A stretch of DNA of 64,000 bases from Dinoroseobacter sp049801095 (GTDB taxonomy: Bacteria; Pseudomonadota; Alphaproteobacteria; Rhodobacterales; Rhodobacteraceae), in assembly GCF_049801095.1 (NCBI RefSeq), contig NZ_JBNAGH010000003.1, forward strand, positions 124,001 through 188,000, in the 5' to 3' direction. Made by a program: the position numbers and the translations under genes. The notes beneath the pieces were generated by a model. It made no database searches. It was not told the origin of the DNA and saw nothing but the letters and a program-made list of their open reading frames with translations. Positions 16,965 through 25,459 of this stretch are shown here, piece by piece (position 1 is the stretch's first letter; each line of letters starts with the position of its first letter).

Positions 16965-18289
16965 TGCCCTATGAGCTGATCGCCACGCTGATGTTCTCGA
17001 CCATGATGCTGATGCTGCTCACGGGTCAGAGGGTGTTTGGCGCCATCGGGTTTGTCGCGGTGATCGCCGCGCTTCTCCTCTGGGGGGATCGGGGCGGCTA
17101 TGACCTGGGCTTCGCGGCGGCGATGAAGCTGATGAAATGGTATCCGCTGCTGACCCTGCCGATGTTCATTTTCATGGGCTACGTGCTGAGCGAGAGCAAG
17201 ATTGCCGACGACCTTTACCGGATGTTCCATGTCTGGATGGGAGGGCTGCGGGGCGGGCTGGCGATCGGGACAATCGGGCTGATGGTGCTGATTTCGGCCA
17301 TGAACGGGCTGTCAGTGGCGGGCATGGCCATCGGGGCCACTATTGCCCTGCCGGAGCTTCTCAAGCGCGGCTATGACAAGCGTATGGTGACGGGGGTGAT
17401 CCAGGCCGGATCCTCCCTTGGCATCCTCGTGCCGCCCTCGGTGGTGCTGGTCCTCTATGCGATGATCGCGCGGCAACCCGTGGGGCAGCTCTGGCTCGCG
17501 GGGGTGGTGCCCGGGCTGATGATGGCGGCGATGTTCATCGCCTATATCGCGATCCGCTGCCGCATGAACCCGAGCCTGGGCCCGGTGCTCGACGATGCGG
17601 ACCGCGACATGCCCCGGGCCGAGAAGTTGCGCCTCCTGCGTGCGGGACTGCTGCCGCTGGTGATCTTCGCGGTGATGATGGTGCCCTTCGTCAATGGCTG
17701 GACCTCGCTGGTCGAAAGCTCCGCCATCGGCGCGCTCGCGGCCTTCGCGGCGGCGGTGCTCAAGGGGCGCATGACCAAGGAGGTTTTCGAGAACTCCGTG
17801 CGCAACACCCTCGGGATCACCTGCATGTTCATGTGGATCATCCTCGCCGCGCTGGCCTTTGGCGCGGTCTTCGATGGGCTGGGTGCGGTGAAGGCGATTG
17901 AGAGCCTGTTCACCGAGAAACTGGCCCTGAACCCCTGGATGATCCTGATCCTGATGCAGCTGAGCTTCATCCTGATGGGGACCTTTCTCGACGACACGGC
18001 GATGCTGGTGATCGTCGCCCCGCTCTATGTGCCGCTGGTCGGCGCGCTCGGGTTCGATCTGATCTGGTACGGGATCCTCTACACGATCACCACGCAGATC
18101 GCCTATATGACGCCGCCCTTCGGCTATAACCTCTTCCTGATGCGCGCCATGGCCCCGAAAGAGATCAGCCTGCGCGACATCTACAGCTCGATCACCCCCT
18201 TCGTTCTGGTGATGATCTTTGCCCTGGCGCTGGTCATGGCCTTCCCGGGTCTGGCGACCTGGCTGCCCGATTATGTCTACGGAAAATGA
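16964..18289 (+). CDS. TRAP transporter large permease (DctM family)
   Basis: 441 residues and highly hydrophobic. Family blocks: GLSVAGMAIGATIALPELL, GSSLGILVPPSVVLVLYAM, MGTFLDDTAMLVIVAPLY and TPPFGYNLFLM. The acidic FLDDTAM motif is typical of TRAP permeases annotated for mannitol or chloroaromatic compounds, but such labels are not substrate proof. It is translationally coupled to the small permease. A gap of 53 bases separates it from the receptor gene. Confidence 0.92.
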   Translation: MPYELIATLMFSTMMLMLLTGQRVFGAIGFVAVIAALLLWGDRGGYDLGFAAAMKLMKWYPLLTLPMFIFMGYVLSESKIADDLYRMFHVWMGGLRGGLAIGTIGLMVLISAMNGLSVAGMAIGATIALPELLKRGYDKRMVTGVIQAGSSLGILVPPSVVLVLYAMIARQPVGQLWLAGVVPGLMMAAMFIAYIAIRCRMNPSLGPVLDDADRDMPRAEKLRLLRAGLLPLVIFAVMMVPFVNGWTSLVESSAIGALAAFAAAVLKGRMTKEVFENSVRNTLGITCMFMWIILAALAFGAVFDGLGAVKAIESLFTEKLALNPWMILILMQLSFILMGTFLDDTAMLVIVAPLYVPLVGALGFDLIWYGILYTITTQIAYMTPPFGYNLFLMRAMAPKEISLRDIYSSITPFVLVMIFALALVMAFPGLATWLPDYVYGK

Positions 18290-18342
18290 ATTCACGAAAC
18301 CGGACCAACCGGTTCACCGCTTTGAAAACAAGGAGAAATGGG

Positions 18343-19371
18343 ATGACCACAAGACGTAAGTTTATCGCCGGGGCCGCAACCGCGCCTGCGGCTCTCGCTG
18401 CCCCCGCGCTCGCCCAGAGCACGATCAAGTGGCGGATGCAGACCTATGCGGGCGCCGCTTTGGCCGCCGAGGTGGTGGATCCGGCCATCGCCATGTTCAA
18501 CAAGATCGCCGGTGACCGGATGCAGATCGAGCTCTTCTATGCCGATCAGCTGGTGCCCACGGGCGAGCTCTTTCAGGCGATGCAGCGCGGCACGATCGAC
18601 GCGGTGCAGTCGGATGACGATTCCATGGCCTCGCCCACCGAAGTGACGGTCTTCGGCGGCTATTTTCCCTTCGGCTCGCGCTATTCGCTGGATGTGCCGG
18701 TGCTCTTCAACCGTTACGGGCTGAACGAGATCTGGGACGCGGAATACAGCGCCGTGGGCGTCAAGCACGTCTCCGCCGGTGCTTGGGATCCGTGCCATTT
18801 CGCAACCAAGGATCCGATCCGTTCGCTGGAGGATCTCAAGGGCAAGCGCGTCTTCACCTTCCCCACCGCCGGGCGCTTCCTCAGCCAGTTCGGCGTGGTG
18901 CCGGTGAACCTGCCCTGGGAGGACATCGAGGTCGCGGTCCAGACCGGCGAGCTCGACGGGATCGCCTGGTCCGGCATCACCGAGGATTACACCGTCGGCT
19001 GGGCGGATGTGACCAACTACTTCCTGACCAACAACATCTCCGGCGCCTGGATCGGCCATTTCTTCGCCAATATGGACCGCTGGAACGAGCTGCCCGAGGA
19101 TCTGCAGACCCTCTTCCAGGTCTGCTGTGAGCAGTCGCATTACTACCGCCAGCACTGGTATTGGGGCGGTGAGGCCGACCTGCGCGTCAACGGCACCAAG
19201 ATGCAGCTGACCTCCATCCCCGATGAAGAATGGGCTACGGTCGAAGCCGCAGGCCGCGAATTCTGGGAAGAGATCGCCGCCGAGAGCGAGACCAAGCGCA
19301 AGGTGGTCGAGATCTTCAAGAAGTATAACGCGGATATGGAAAAGGCCGGACGGCCCTACCGGTACACCTGA
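18343..19371 (+). CDS. TRAP transporter solute receptor (DctP family) with Tat signal
   Basis: 342 residues. The start at 18343 is set by AAGGAG 7 bases upstream and gives a twin-arginine leader (TTRRKFIAGAA, cleaved after ALAQ), so export is probably through Tat. The mature part has receptor features: GRFLSQFGVVPVNLPWEDIEVA and a ligand-helix region near GTIDAVQSDD. It contains two Cys near DPCHF and QVCCEQ. It is the third component of the TRAP set after DctQ and DctM, so the order is Q-M-P. An 8-bp hairpin follows the stop. The ligand is unknown; the downstream ligase and dehydrogenases suggest an amine or amino alcohol derivative. Confidence 0.9.
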   Translation: MTTRRKFIAGAATAPAALAAPALAQSTIKWRMQTYAGAALAAEVVDPAIAMFNKIAGDRMQIELFYADQLVPTGELFQAMQRGTIDAVQSDDDSMASPTEVTVFGGYFPFGSRYSLDVPVLFNRYGLNEIWDAEYSAVGVKHVSAGAWDPCHFATKDPIRSLEDLKGKRVFTFPTAGRFLSQFGVVPVNLPWEDIEVAVQTGELDGIAWSGITEDYTVGWADVTNYFLTNNISGAWIGHFFANMDRWNELPEDLQTLFQVCCEQSHYYRQHWYWGGEADLRVNGTKMQLTSIPDEEWATVEAAGREFWEEIAAESETKRKVVEIFKKYNADMEKAGRPYRYT

Positions 19372-19382
19372 TCCAACCGGAG

Positions 19383-19404
19383 CGGGGCGCAGTCACGCGC
19401 CCCG
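19383..19404 (+). terminator. Hairpin between TRAP receptor and sheath gene
   Basis: CGGGGCGC (83-90 of this line) pairs with GCGCCCCG (97-104) around AGTCAC, with only a weak T-tract (TTTT at 19411-19414). It lies 11 bases after the receptor stop and 24 before the sheath start. It could be a terminator, an attenuator, or an mRNA-stabilising hairpin like those after binding-protein genes. Confidence 0.55.
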
Positions 19405-19428
19405 TCCACATTTTGAGCGGGGACCGAC

Positions 19429-20928
19429 ATGGCGCAGTACAAAACACCAGGCGTCTATATCAAGGAAAACAACTCTTTCCCAAGCTCCGTGGTCGAAGTG
19501 CCCACGGCGGTCCCTGCGTTTCTCGGTTACACGGCCCGGGCCCAGCGCGGGTCCGAGGATGTCACCGGTGTTCCGGTCCGCATTTCAAACCATGCCGAGT
19601 ATCTCGCGGTCTTTGGCGAGGCCCCGGCGCGACGTTTCGCGATGTCCCGAACAGGGACCGGGGACGTGTTTTTCACACCCGTCGGGCAGCGCTTCTATCT
19701 CGATCTGGCCATGCGGATGTTCTTCGACAACGGCGGTAACGCCTGCTGGATCGTCTCTCTGGGTGAGTTCGAGGCCGAGAGCTATGGCGCGGCGGACGCA
19801 AGCGACGCGATCTGGGAGGCACTGGCGAAAGAGACCGAGCCCACCGCCTATGTCATGCCCGATGCTGTTGCCCTGACCCGCGAGGATCATCGCAAGATCA
19901 CCGAACGGATGATGCAGGAATGCCAGAAACTGCAAGACCGCATGGCGATCATTGACGTGTATGATGGACGTCTGCCCGCGGGCGGTTCCACCGAAGAATT
20001 CGACTGGCCAGCCAAGGCGATCAATGGCGAGAGCGGGTTCCGCGCGATCGATTTGGGCGACAACCCGAGCTATGGCACGGCTTACTTTCCATGGCTGGCA
20101 ACCAACCTCTCCAGTTCGTCGGATGTCAGCTTTGTGATGCTGGACGCTGCCAGCCGCGAAACGCTCTCGGGGCTGATCAAGGCCGAGTTCACGCCCGAAG
20201 GGGGCAGCCTTGAGGCCGAGATCGCGACGTATTTGGCAGAGTTGACCCGAGCCGATCTGACCGAGGCTGAAACCACACGCGTTCACCGAGGCTTCTTGTC
20301 CATATCCCCGACCTACAAAACTGCGATCGAGGCATTGACGGATGAGATCAACATCGTGCCGCCGAGCGGCGCGATGGCCGGTGTCTGGAGCCGGACCGAT
20401 GCGAACATTGGCGTTTGGAAAGCTCCGGCCAATACCGGGATCGTCGGTGCGATGGCCCCCGCGATCACGATCAGCGACAACGAACAGGAAAACTTGAACA
20501 TCCCACTGGACGGCAAGGCCATCAACGCGATCCGCAGCTTTCTCGGTCGCGGGATCCTGGTCTGGGGCGCGCGCACCCTCAACGGCAATTCGCAGGACTG
20601 GCGCTACGTGAATGTGCGCCGCACGATGATCATGCTGGAGCAATCCATCGAGAACGCCGCCGCAGCCTATGTGTTCGAACCCAACGAGGCGGGCACATGG
20701 CTCGCCGTGAAGACGATGATCGAGAACTTCCTGACCAACCAATGGAAGGCCGGTGCGCTGGCCGGGACCACTGCGGAGGAAGCCTATCAGGTCAGCGTCG
20801 GTCTGGGATCGACCATGACAGGGAACGATATCCTCGATGGCTATATGCGGATCACGGTCAGGGTCGCGGTCACGCGCCCTGCCGAGTTCATCGAGATCAC
20901 CTTCCAACAGAAAATGCAGACCTCCTGA
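19429..20928 (+). CDS. Contractile tail sheath protein (phage / contractile injection system type)
   Basis: 499 residues. The N-terminus (KTPGVYIKENNSFPSSV then VPTAVPAFLGYT) is the classic opening of contractile sheath proteins. The C-terminal block from RGILVWGARTL through DWRYVNVRRT to ITVRVAVTRPAEFIEI is the conserved sheath core that joins neighbouring subunits. The length fits the sheaths of extracellular contractile injection systems and R-type tails. The sheath surrounds the tube and drives injection when it contracts. It starts 57 bases after a TRAP receptor and is followed by the tube gene after one base. No tail genes other than the tube are nearby. Base composition is less GC-biased than the neighbours, which suggests acquisition. 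Confidence 0.92.
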   Translation: MAQYKTPGVYIKENNSFPSSVVEVPTAVPAFLGYTARAQRGSEDVTGVPVRISNHAEYLAVFGEAPARRFAMSRTGTGDVFFTPVGQRFYLDLAMRMFFDNGGNACWIVSLGEFEAESYGAADASDAIWEALAKETEPTAYVMPDAVALTREDHRKITERMMQECQKLQDRMAIIDVYDGRLPAGGSTEEFDWPAKAINGESGFRAIDLGDNPSYGTAYFPWLATNLSSSSDVSFVMLDAASRETLSGLIKAEFTPEGGSLEAEIATYLAELTRADLTEAETTRVHRGFLSISPTYKTAIEALTDEINIVPPSGAMAGVWSRTDANIGVWKAPANTGIVGAMAPAITISDNEQENLNIPLDGKAINAIRSFLGRGILVWGARTLNGNSQDWRYVNVRRTMIMLEQSIENAAAAYVFEPNEAGTWLAVKTMIENFLTNQWKAGALAGTTAEEAYQVSVGLGSTMTGNDILDGYMRITVRVAVTRPAEFIEITFQQKMQTS

Positions 20929-20929
20929 T

Positions 20930-21382
20930 ATGTCCGGTGAAACCCAAGACACCAATTGGCCCCTGCCGAAATTCTACTTCTCGGTGAAAATCGGCGCGCG
21001 CGATGCGATCGCGTTCCAGGAGGTCTCGGGCCTCGACACCGAGACCCAGATCATCGAGTACCGCGCGGGCGGCTCCAAGGTGTTTTCCACCATCAAAATG
21101 CCGGGCCTGATCAAAACGCGCAACGTCACGCTCAAGAAGGGCGTCTGTGTGAAGGACAACCGGTTCTGGGACTGGTTCCATCAGATCAAGATGAACACGA
21201 TCAAGCGCGAGGCCGTCGTGATCTCACTGTTGGACGAAGAGGGGAAGCCCACGATGGTCTGGAAACTGATCAATGCCTTTCCTACGAAAATCACCGGCAC
21301 AGACCTGAAATCCGACGGCAATGAAGTGGCCATCGAGACACTGGAAATCGCCCATGAGGGCCTGACGATAGAGAATGGATAA
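20930..21382 (+). CDS. Contractile tail tube protein (T4 gp19-like)
   Basis: 150 residues. The profile fits Hcp/gp19-type tube subunits of contractile injection systems: FYFSVKIGARDAIAFQEVSGLDTETQIIE-type start, YRAGG, a KMPGLIKTRNVTLKKG block, NRFWDW, and a C-terminal VAIETLEIAHEGL. Subunits form stacked hexameric rings inside the sheath. The start at 20930 directly follows the sheath stop. The stop lies 9 bases before the glutamine-synthetase-like start, whose ribosome site therefore overlaps this gene's end. A single tube gene is present, whereas full systems often have two or three tube-like genes plus baseplate parts. Confidence 0.92.
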   Translation: MSGETQDTNWPLPKFYFSVKIGARDAIAFQEVSGLDTETQIIEYRAGGSKVFSTIKMPGLIKTRNVTLKKGVCVKDNRFWDWFHQIKMNTIKREAVVISLLDEEGKPTMVWKLINAFPTKITGTDLKSDGNEVAIETLEIAHEGLTIENG

Positions 21383-21391
21383 GGGACACCG

Positions 21392-22744
21392 ATGACCTTT
21401 GAAGAGCTGAAAGAGGCCGTCGCCGCGGGCGAGATCGACACCGTTCTGACCTGCTTTCCCGACATGCAGGGCCGGCTGATGGGCAAGCGGTTCCACGCGG
21501 TGAATTTCGTGGAGACGTCGTTCAAGGAAACCCATTGCTGCAACTACCTGCTGGCCACGGATCTGGAAATGGCGACGCCCGATGGTTATGCCTCCAGCAG
21601 CTGGTCCCAGGGCTATGGCGATTACATCATGGCCCCGGATCTCGGAACGATCCGCGTGCTCCCCTGGCTTGAGGGGACGGCGATGGTACTCTGCGATATC
21701 CTCGACCACCACACCCATGCGCCCGTGCCCCACGCCCCGCGGCAGGTCCTGAAGGCGCAGATCGCCCGGCTGGAGGCCATGGGCCTGACGGCGATGATGG
21801 CGACCGAGCTGGAGTTCTTCCTCTTCGAGAAATCCTTTGACGAGATCCGCAAGGGCGGCTTTCGCGATCTGACCCCGATCTCGGGGTATAACGAGGATTA
21901 CCATATCCTCCAGACCACAAAGGAAGAGGGCGTGATGCGCCCGATCCGCAACCAGCTCTACGGGGCGGGCCTGCCGATCGAGAACTCCAAGGGGGAGGCC
22001 GAGACCGGGCAGGAAGAGCTGAACATTCGTTACGCGGAGGCGCTGGCCTGCGCCGATCACCACACCATCGCCAAGAATGGCATCAAGGAGATCGCCTGGC
22101 AGCATGGTGTGGCGGCGAGCTTCCTGCCGAAATGGCACCACACGAAGGTGGGCTCGTCCTCCCATGTGCACCAGTCGCTCTGGCGCGATGGGGAGCCTGC
22201 GTTTTACGACGCGGACCGGCCCCTGGGCATGTCCGAGCTGATGGAACATTACATGGCCGGCGTGATCGCCTATGCGCCAGATTACACGGCCTTCCTCGCG
22301 CCCTACATCAACAGCTATAAACGGTTCGCCAAGGGGACGTTTGCCCCCACCAAGACCGTCTGGTCCGTGGACAACCGCACGGCGGGCTTCCGGCTCTGCG
22401 GCGACGGGACAAAGGGCGTGCGGGTCGAGTGCCGGATCGGCGGCTCGGATCTGAACCCCTATCTCGCCCAGGCCGCCATGCTCGCCGCCGGGATCAAGGG
22501 GATCGAAGACAAGATGCCCCTCGCCCCGGCCACCACCGGCGATGTCTATGACGCCGCCGACGCGCAAGACATCCCCCAGACCCTGCGCGCCGCGACCGAG
22601 ACCCTGCGCGGCTCGGCCATGCTCCGCGCGGCCATGGGGGATGATGTGATCGACCACTACACCCGCGCCTGCGAATGGGAGCAGGAAGAGTTTGACCGCG
22701 TGGTCACCGACTGGGAAATCGCCCGCGGCTTTGAAAGGGCCTGA
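21392..22744 (+). CDS. Glutamine synthetase-family ligase (gamma-glutamyl-amine type)
   Basis: 450 residues with the glutamine synthetase catalytic domain: ATELEFFLF (metal-binding Glu), GQEELNIRYAEAL, GSSSHVHQSLW (metal His), NSYKRF, NRTAGFRL and ECRIGGSDLNPYLAQAAML. The N-terminal beta-grasp part (ITCFPDMQGRLMGKRF-like) is also present. The size and the absence of the adenylylation-loop Tyr context point to the GlnA-like group that ligates glutamate to amines (as in the putrescine and isopropylamine/ethanolamine pathways). Ribosome site AAGGGA. It overlaps the aldehyde dehydrogenase start (TGATG). It probably makes a gamma-glutamyl amide from a substrate imported by the upstream TRAP system (inference). 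Confidence 0.88.
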   Translation: MTFEELKEAVAAGEIDTVLTCFPDMQGRLMGKRFHAVNFVETSFKETHCCNYLLATDLEMATPDGYASSSWSQGYGDYIMAPDLGTIRVLPWLEGTAMVLCDILDHHTHAPVPHAPRQVLKAQIARLEAMGLTAMMATELEFFLFEKSFDEIRKGGFRDLTPISGYNEDYHILQTTKEEGVMRPIRNQLYGAGLPIENSKGEAETGQEELNIRYAEALACADHHTIAKNGIKEIAWQHGVAASFLPKWHHTKVGSSSHVHQSLWRDGEPAFYDADRPLGMSELMEHYMAGVIAYAPDYTAFLAPYINSYKRFAKGTFAPTKTVWSVDNRTAGFRLCGDGTKGVRVECRIGGSDLNPYLAQAAMLAAGIKGIEDKMPLAPATTGDVYDAADAQDIPQTLRAATETLRGSAMLRAAMGDDVIDHYTRACEWEQEEFDRVVTDWEIARGFERA

Positions 22745-24114
22745 TGATGATCCGCTGTATCTCTCCGATTGATGGTTCGGTCTATGCCGAGCGCGAGACC
22801 GTGAGCGCCGAGGCCGCCCGCGACGTCGTCTCTCGGGCGCGCGCCGCGCAGGCCGACTGGGCCGCCCGCCCCATGGCCGAGCGGATCGCGCTGGTACGTC
22901 AGGGCGTGGCCAATGTGGGCGCGATGAATGACGAGATCGTGCCGGAGCTTGCCCATCAGATGGGCCGCCCCATCCGCTATGGTGGCGAGTTCGGCGGGTT
23001 TGACGAGCGCGCGAGCTACATGGCCGAGATCGCCGAAGAGGCGCTGGCCGATATCGTTGTCGAGGACAGCGATGCCTTTCGTCGGGTGATCAAGCGCGTG
23101 CCGCACGGCGTCGTGCTGGTCGTGGCGCCGTGGAACTACCCCTATATGACCGCGATCAACACGGTGGCGCCTGCGCTTATCGCCGGGAATGCGGTGGTGT
23201 TGAAACATGCGAGCCAGACCCCGCTTGTGGGTGAGCGCATGGCGCAGGCCTTCCACGCGGCGGGCGTGCCGGAGGCGGTGTTCCAGAACGTATTTCTCGA
23301 CCATCAAACCACCTCGGATCTGATCGCGGCGCGCAGCTTTGGCTTTGTGAACTTCACCGGCTCCGTCCCCGGCGGACAGGCGATGGAGCGCGCGGCGGCA
23401 GGGACATTTACCGGCGTCGGGCTGGAGCTCGGCGGCAAGGATCCGGGCTATGTCTGCGACGATGCGGATCTGGATGCCGCCGCCGAGACCCTGATCGACG
23501 GGGCGATGTTCAACTCGGGCCAGTGCTGCTGCGGGATCGAGCGGATCTATGTGGCCGAGGCCCTGTTTGACGCCTTTGTCGAGAAGGCCGTGGCGATTGT
23601 CTCGGGCTATAAGCTGGGCAATCCGCTGGACCCGGAGACGACGCTGGGCCCCATGGCCCATGCCCGCTTTGCCGAGACCGTGCGCGGTCAGGTGGTCGAG
23701 GCGGTGGCGGCCGGGGCCACGGCCCATATTCCGACCTTTGCCGAGGATGATGGCGGCGCCTATCTGACCCCGCAGATCCTGACCAATGTCACCCATGAGA
23801 TGCGCGTGATGCGCGAGGAAAGCTTCGGCCCCGTGGTCGGGATCATGCCCGTCAAGGACGACGCCGAGGCGATTGCCATGATGAATGACAGCGATTTCGG
23901 CCTGACCGCCTCGGTCTGGACCAAGGATGCCGCCCGCGCCGAGGCCATCGCCGATCAGATCGAGACCGGGACCGTCTTCATGAACCGCGCCGATTATCTG
24001 GACCCGGGCCTGTGCTGGACCGGCTGCAAGGATACCGGGCGCGGCGGCGGCCTGTCGCTCATCGGTTACCACAACCTCACCCGACCGAAATCCTACCACT
24101 TGAAGAAGGCCTGA
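22744..24114 (+). CDS. NAD(P)-dependent aldehyde dehydrogenase
   Basis: 456 residues of the ALDH superfamily: PWNYP near 129, FTGSVPGG in the cofactor region, general base E228 in LELGGKDPGYV, and the nucleophile C262 in NSGQCCCGIER. The ESFGPV motif is near the C-terminal third. Predicted to oxidise an aldehyde made by the adjacent alcohol dehydrogenase to the acid. Two ATG codons in tandem occur at the start (22744 and 22747); the first overlaps the upstream stop. It is translationally coupled on the 5' side and 5 bases from the next gene. Confidence 0.92.
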   Translation: MMIRCISPIDGSVYAERETVSAEAARDVVSRARAAQADWAARPMAERIALVRQGVANVGAMNDEIVPELAHQMGRPIRYGGEFGGFDERASYMAEIAEEALADIVVEDSDAFRRVIKRVPHGVVLVVAPWNYPYMTAINTVAPALIAGNAVVLKHASQTPLVGERMAQAFHAAGVPEAVFQNVFLDHQTTSDLIAARSFGFVNFTGSVPGGQAMERAAAGTFTGVGLELGGKDPGYVCDDADLDAAAETLIDGAMFNSGQCCCGIERIYVAEALFDAFVEKAVAIVSGYKLGNPLDPETTLGPMAHARFAETVRGQVVEAVAAGATAHIPTFAEDDGGAYLTPQILTNVTHEMRVMREESFGPVVGIMPVKDDAEAIAMMNDSDFGLTASVWTKDAARAEAIADQIETGTVFMNRADYLDPGLCWTGCKDTGRGGGLSLIGYHNLTRPKSYHLKKA

Positions 24115-24119
24115 CGCCC

Positions 24120-25265
24120 ATGTCGCTCACTGCCAACTGGTCCTACCCCACCGCTGTCCGGTTCGGGGCGGGCCGTATTTCAGAGATTGCCGAGGCCTGC
24201 GCGGCGGCTGGCATCACCAAGCCGCTCCTGATCACCGATCGTGGCCTCGCGGAGATGGAGATCACCACCCGCACCCTCGACCTTTTGGAGGAAGCGGGGC
24301 TCGGGCGCGCGCTCTTTGCAGATGTGGATCCGAACCCCAACGAGAAGAACGCCGAGGCAGGTGTGCGCGCCTTCAAGGAGGGCGGCCATGACGGGGTCGT
24401 GGCCTTTGGCGGCGGATCCGGGCTCGATCTGGGCAAGCTCGTGGCGTTCTATGCAGGCCAGACCCGGCCCCTTTGGGATTTCGAGGATATCGGCGATTGG
24501 TGGACCCGCGCGGATCCCGACGCCATCGCGCCCATCGTGGCCGTGCCGACCACCGCTGGGACGGGCTCAGAGGTGGGGCGCGCCTCTGTCATCACCAATT
24601 CCGAAACCGAAGAGAAGAAGATCATCTTCCACCCGAAGTTCCTGCCTGCGCAGGTGATCTGCGATCCGGAGCTGACGGTCGGCATGCCGAAGATGATCAC
24701 GGCGGGCACCGGGCTTGATGCCTTCGCCCATTGTGTCGAGGCCTATAGCTCGCCCCATTACCACCCCATGTCCCAGGGCATGGCGCTGGAGGGGATGCGG
24801 CTTGTGAAGGACTACCTGCCCCGCGCCTATGCGGATGGCACGGATCTCGAGGCGCGCGCCCATATGATGTCCGCGGCGGCCATGGGGGCGACGGCGTTTC
24901 AGAAAGGGCTGGGCGCGATCCACGCGCTGTCCCATCCCATCGGCGCGATCTACCACACCCATCACGGTACGACGAATGCGGTCTGCATGCCCGCGGTACT
25001 GCAGTTCAACCGCCCCGCGATTGAGGCGCGCTTCGACAGCGCGGCGGGCTATCTCGGCATCGCGGGCGGGTTTGAGGGGTTCTGCGCCTATGTGGATGAG
25101 CTCAATGCCAGTCTCGGCATTCCGACCCGCCTGAGCGGGCTTGGGGTGACCGATCTCGACATGGACCGGGTGGTAGCGGGCGCGCTGGCGGATCCAAGCA
25201 CGGGTGGCAACCCGATCGAGATGACGGCGGAGAACACGCGCGCGCTGCTGACTCAGATCCTCTAG
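24120..25265 (+). CDS. Iron-containing (group III) alcohol dehydrogenase
   Basis: 381 residues. GGGS (97-100) binds the dinucleotide. The four metal ligands follow the FucO pattern: D200 and H204 in GLDAFAHC, and H268 and H282 in IHALSHPIG and HTHHG. TTAGTGSEV is the second glycine-rich signature. It oxidises a primary alcohol to an aldehyde, probably handing it to the aldehyde dehydrogenase encoded just upstream. The start at 24120 lies 5 bases after the upstream stop, with a purine-rich site (GAAGAAGG). It is the last gene of the metabolic run, and a GC-rich hairpin follows at 25289-25307. Confidence 0.92.
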   Translation: MSLTANWSYPTAVRFGAGRISEIAEACAAAGITKPLLITDRGLAEMEITTRTLDLLEEAGLGRALFADVDPNPNEKNAEAGVRAFKEGGHDGVVAFGGGSGLDLGKLVAFYAGQTRPLWDFEDIGDWWTRADPDAIAPIVAVPTTAGTGSEVGRASVITNSETEEKKIIFHPKFLPAQVICDPELTVGMPKMITAGTGLDAFAHCVEAYSSPHYHPMSQGMALEGMRLVKDYLPRAYADGTDLEARAHMMSAAAMGATAFQKGLGAIHALSHPIGAIYHTHHGTTNAVCMPAVLQFNRPAIEARFDSAAGYLGIAGGFEGFCAYVDELNASLGIPTRLSGLGVTDLDMDRVVAGALADPSTGGNPIEMTAENTRALLTQIL

Positions 25266-25288
25266 GGCATTTTGGGCGGAGGTTCGGT

Positions 25289-25307
25289 GGCGCGGCCTCT
25301 GGCCGCG
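25289..25307. terminator. GC-rich hairpin after the alcohol dehydrogenase gene
   Basis: GCGCGGCC (25289-25296) pairs perfectly with GGCCGCGC (25300-25307) around TCT, 24 bases after the stop. There is no T-run, so it is a structural or factor-assisted terminator at best. Confidence 0.45.
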
Positions 25308-25374
25308 CGCGACCCGCGCTGCCCCTCCCGTTCTTTGAAGATGAAGACCGCGCGCCCACATCCCTGCGGGCCGT

Positions 25375-25396
25375 GGCGGGCCAGGTCTGGCCCGCC
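25375..25396. repeat. 10-bp-arm palindrome in intergenic DNA
   Basis: GGCGGGCCAG (25375-25384) pairs with CTGGCCCGCC (25387-25396) with a two-base centre. It is built like the palindrome at 35089-35112 (GC-rich arms around a G-C-rich centre). Both lie between unrelated transcription units, so they may be dispersed intergenic palindromes. Confidence 0.5.
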
Positions 25397-25440
25397 TCTC
25401 CACCTGCGCGGAAGCATGCGGATGCGACAGAATATCTAAT

Positions 25441-25459
25441 TCCGACAAAACTTGTCGGA
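25441..25459. promoter_or_regulatory. Perfect palindrome, candidate iron-regulator operator
   Basis: TCCGACAA (25441-25448) and TTGTCGGA (25452-25459) form a perfect 8-bp inverted repeat with a 3-base centre. It is followed immediately by TTGACA (25460-25465), a good -35 hexamer, and an AT-rich stretch near 25483-25493. A dyad touching the -35 upstream of an imelysin/iron operon is what an iron-responsive repressor site would look like. The regulator (Irr, RirA, IscR or Fur type) is not identified. Confidence 0.6.

Noticed and set aside
19429..21382. A prophage or complete contractile injection system at the sheath/tube genes.
   Set aside because: No integrase, head, portal, tape-measure, baseplate, spike or lysis gene is found in the flanks; only the two-gene pair is supported.
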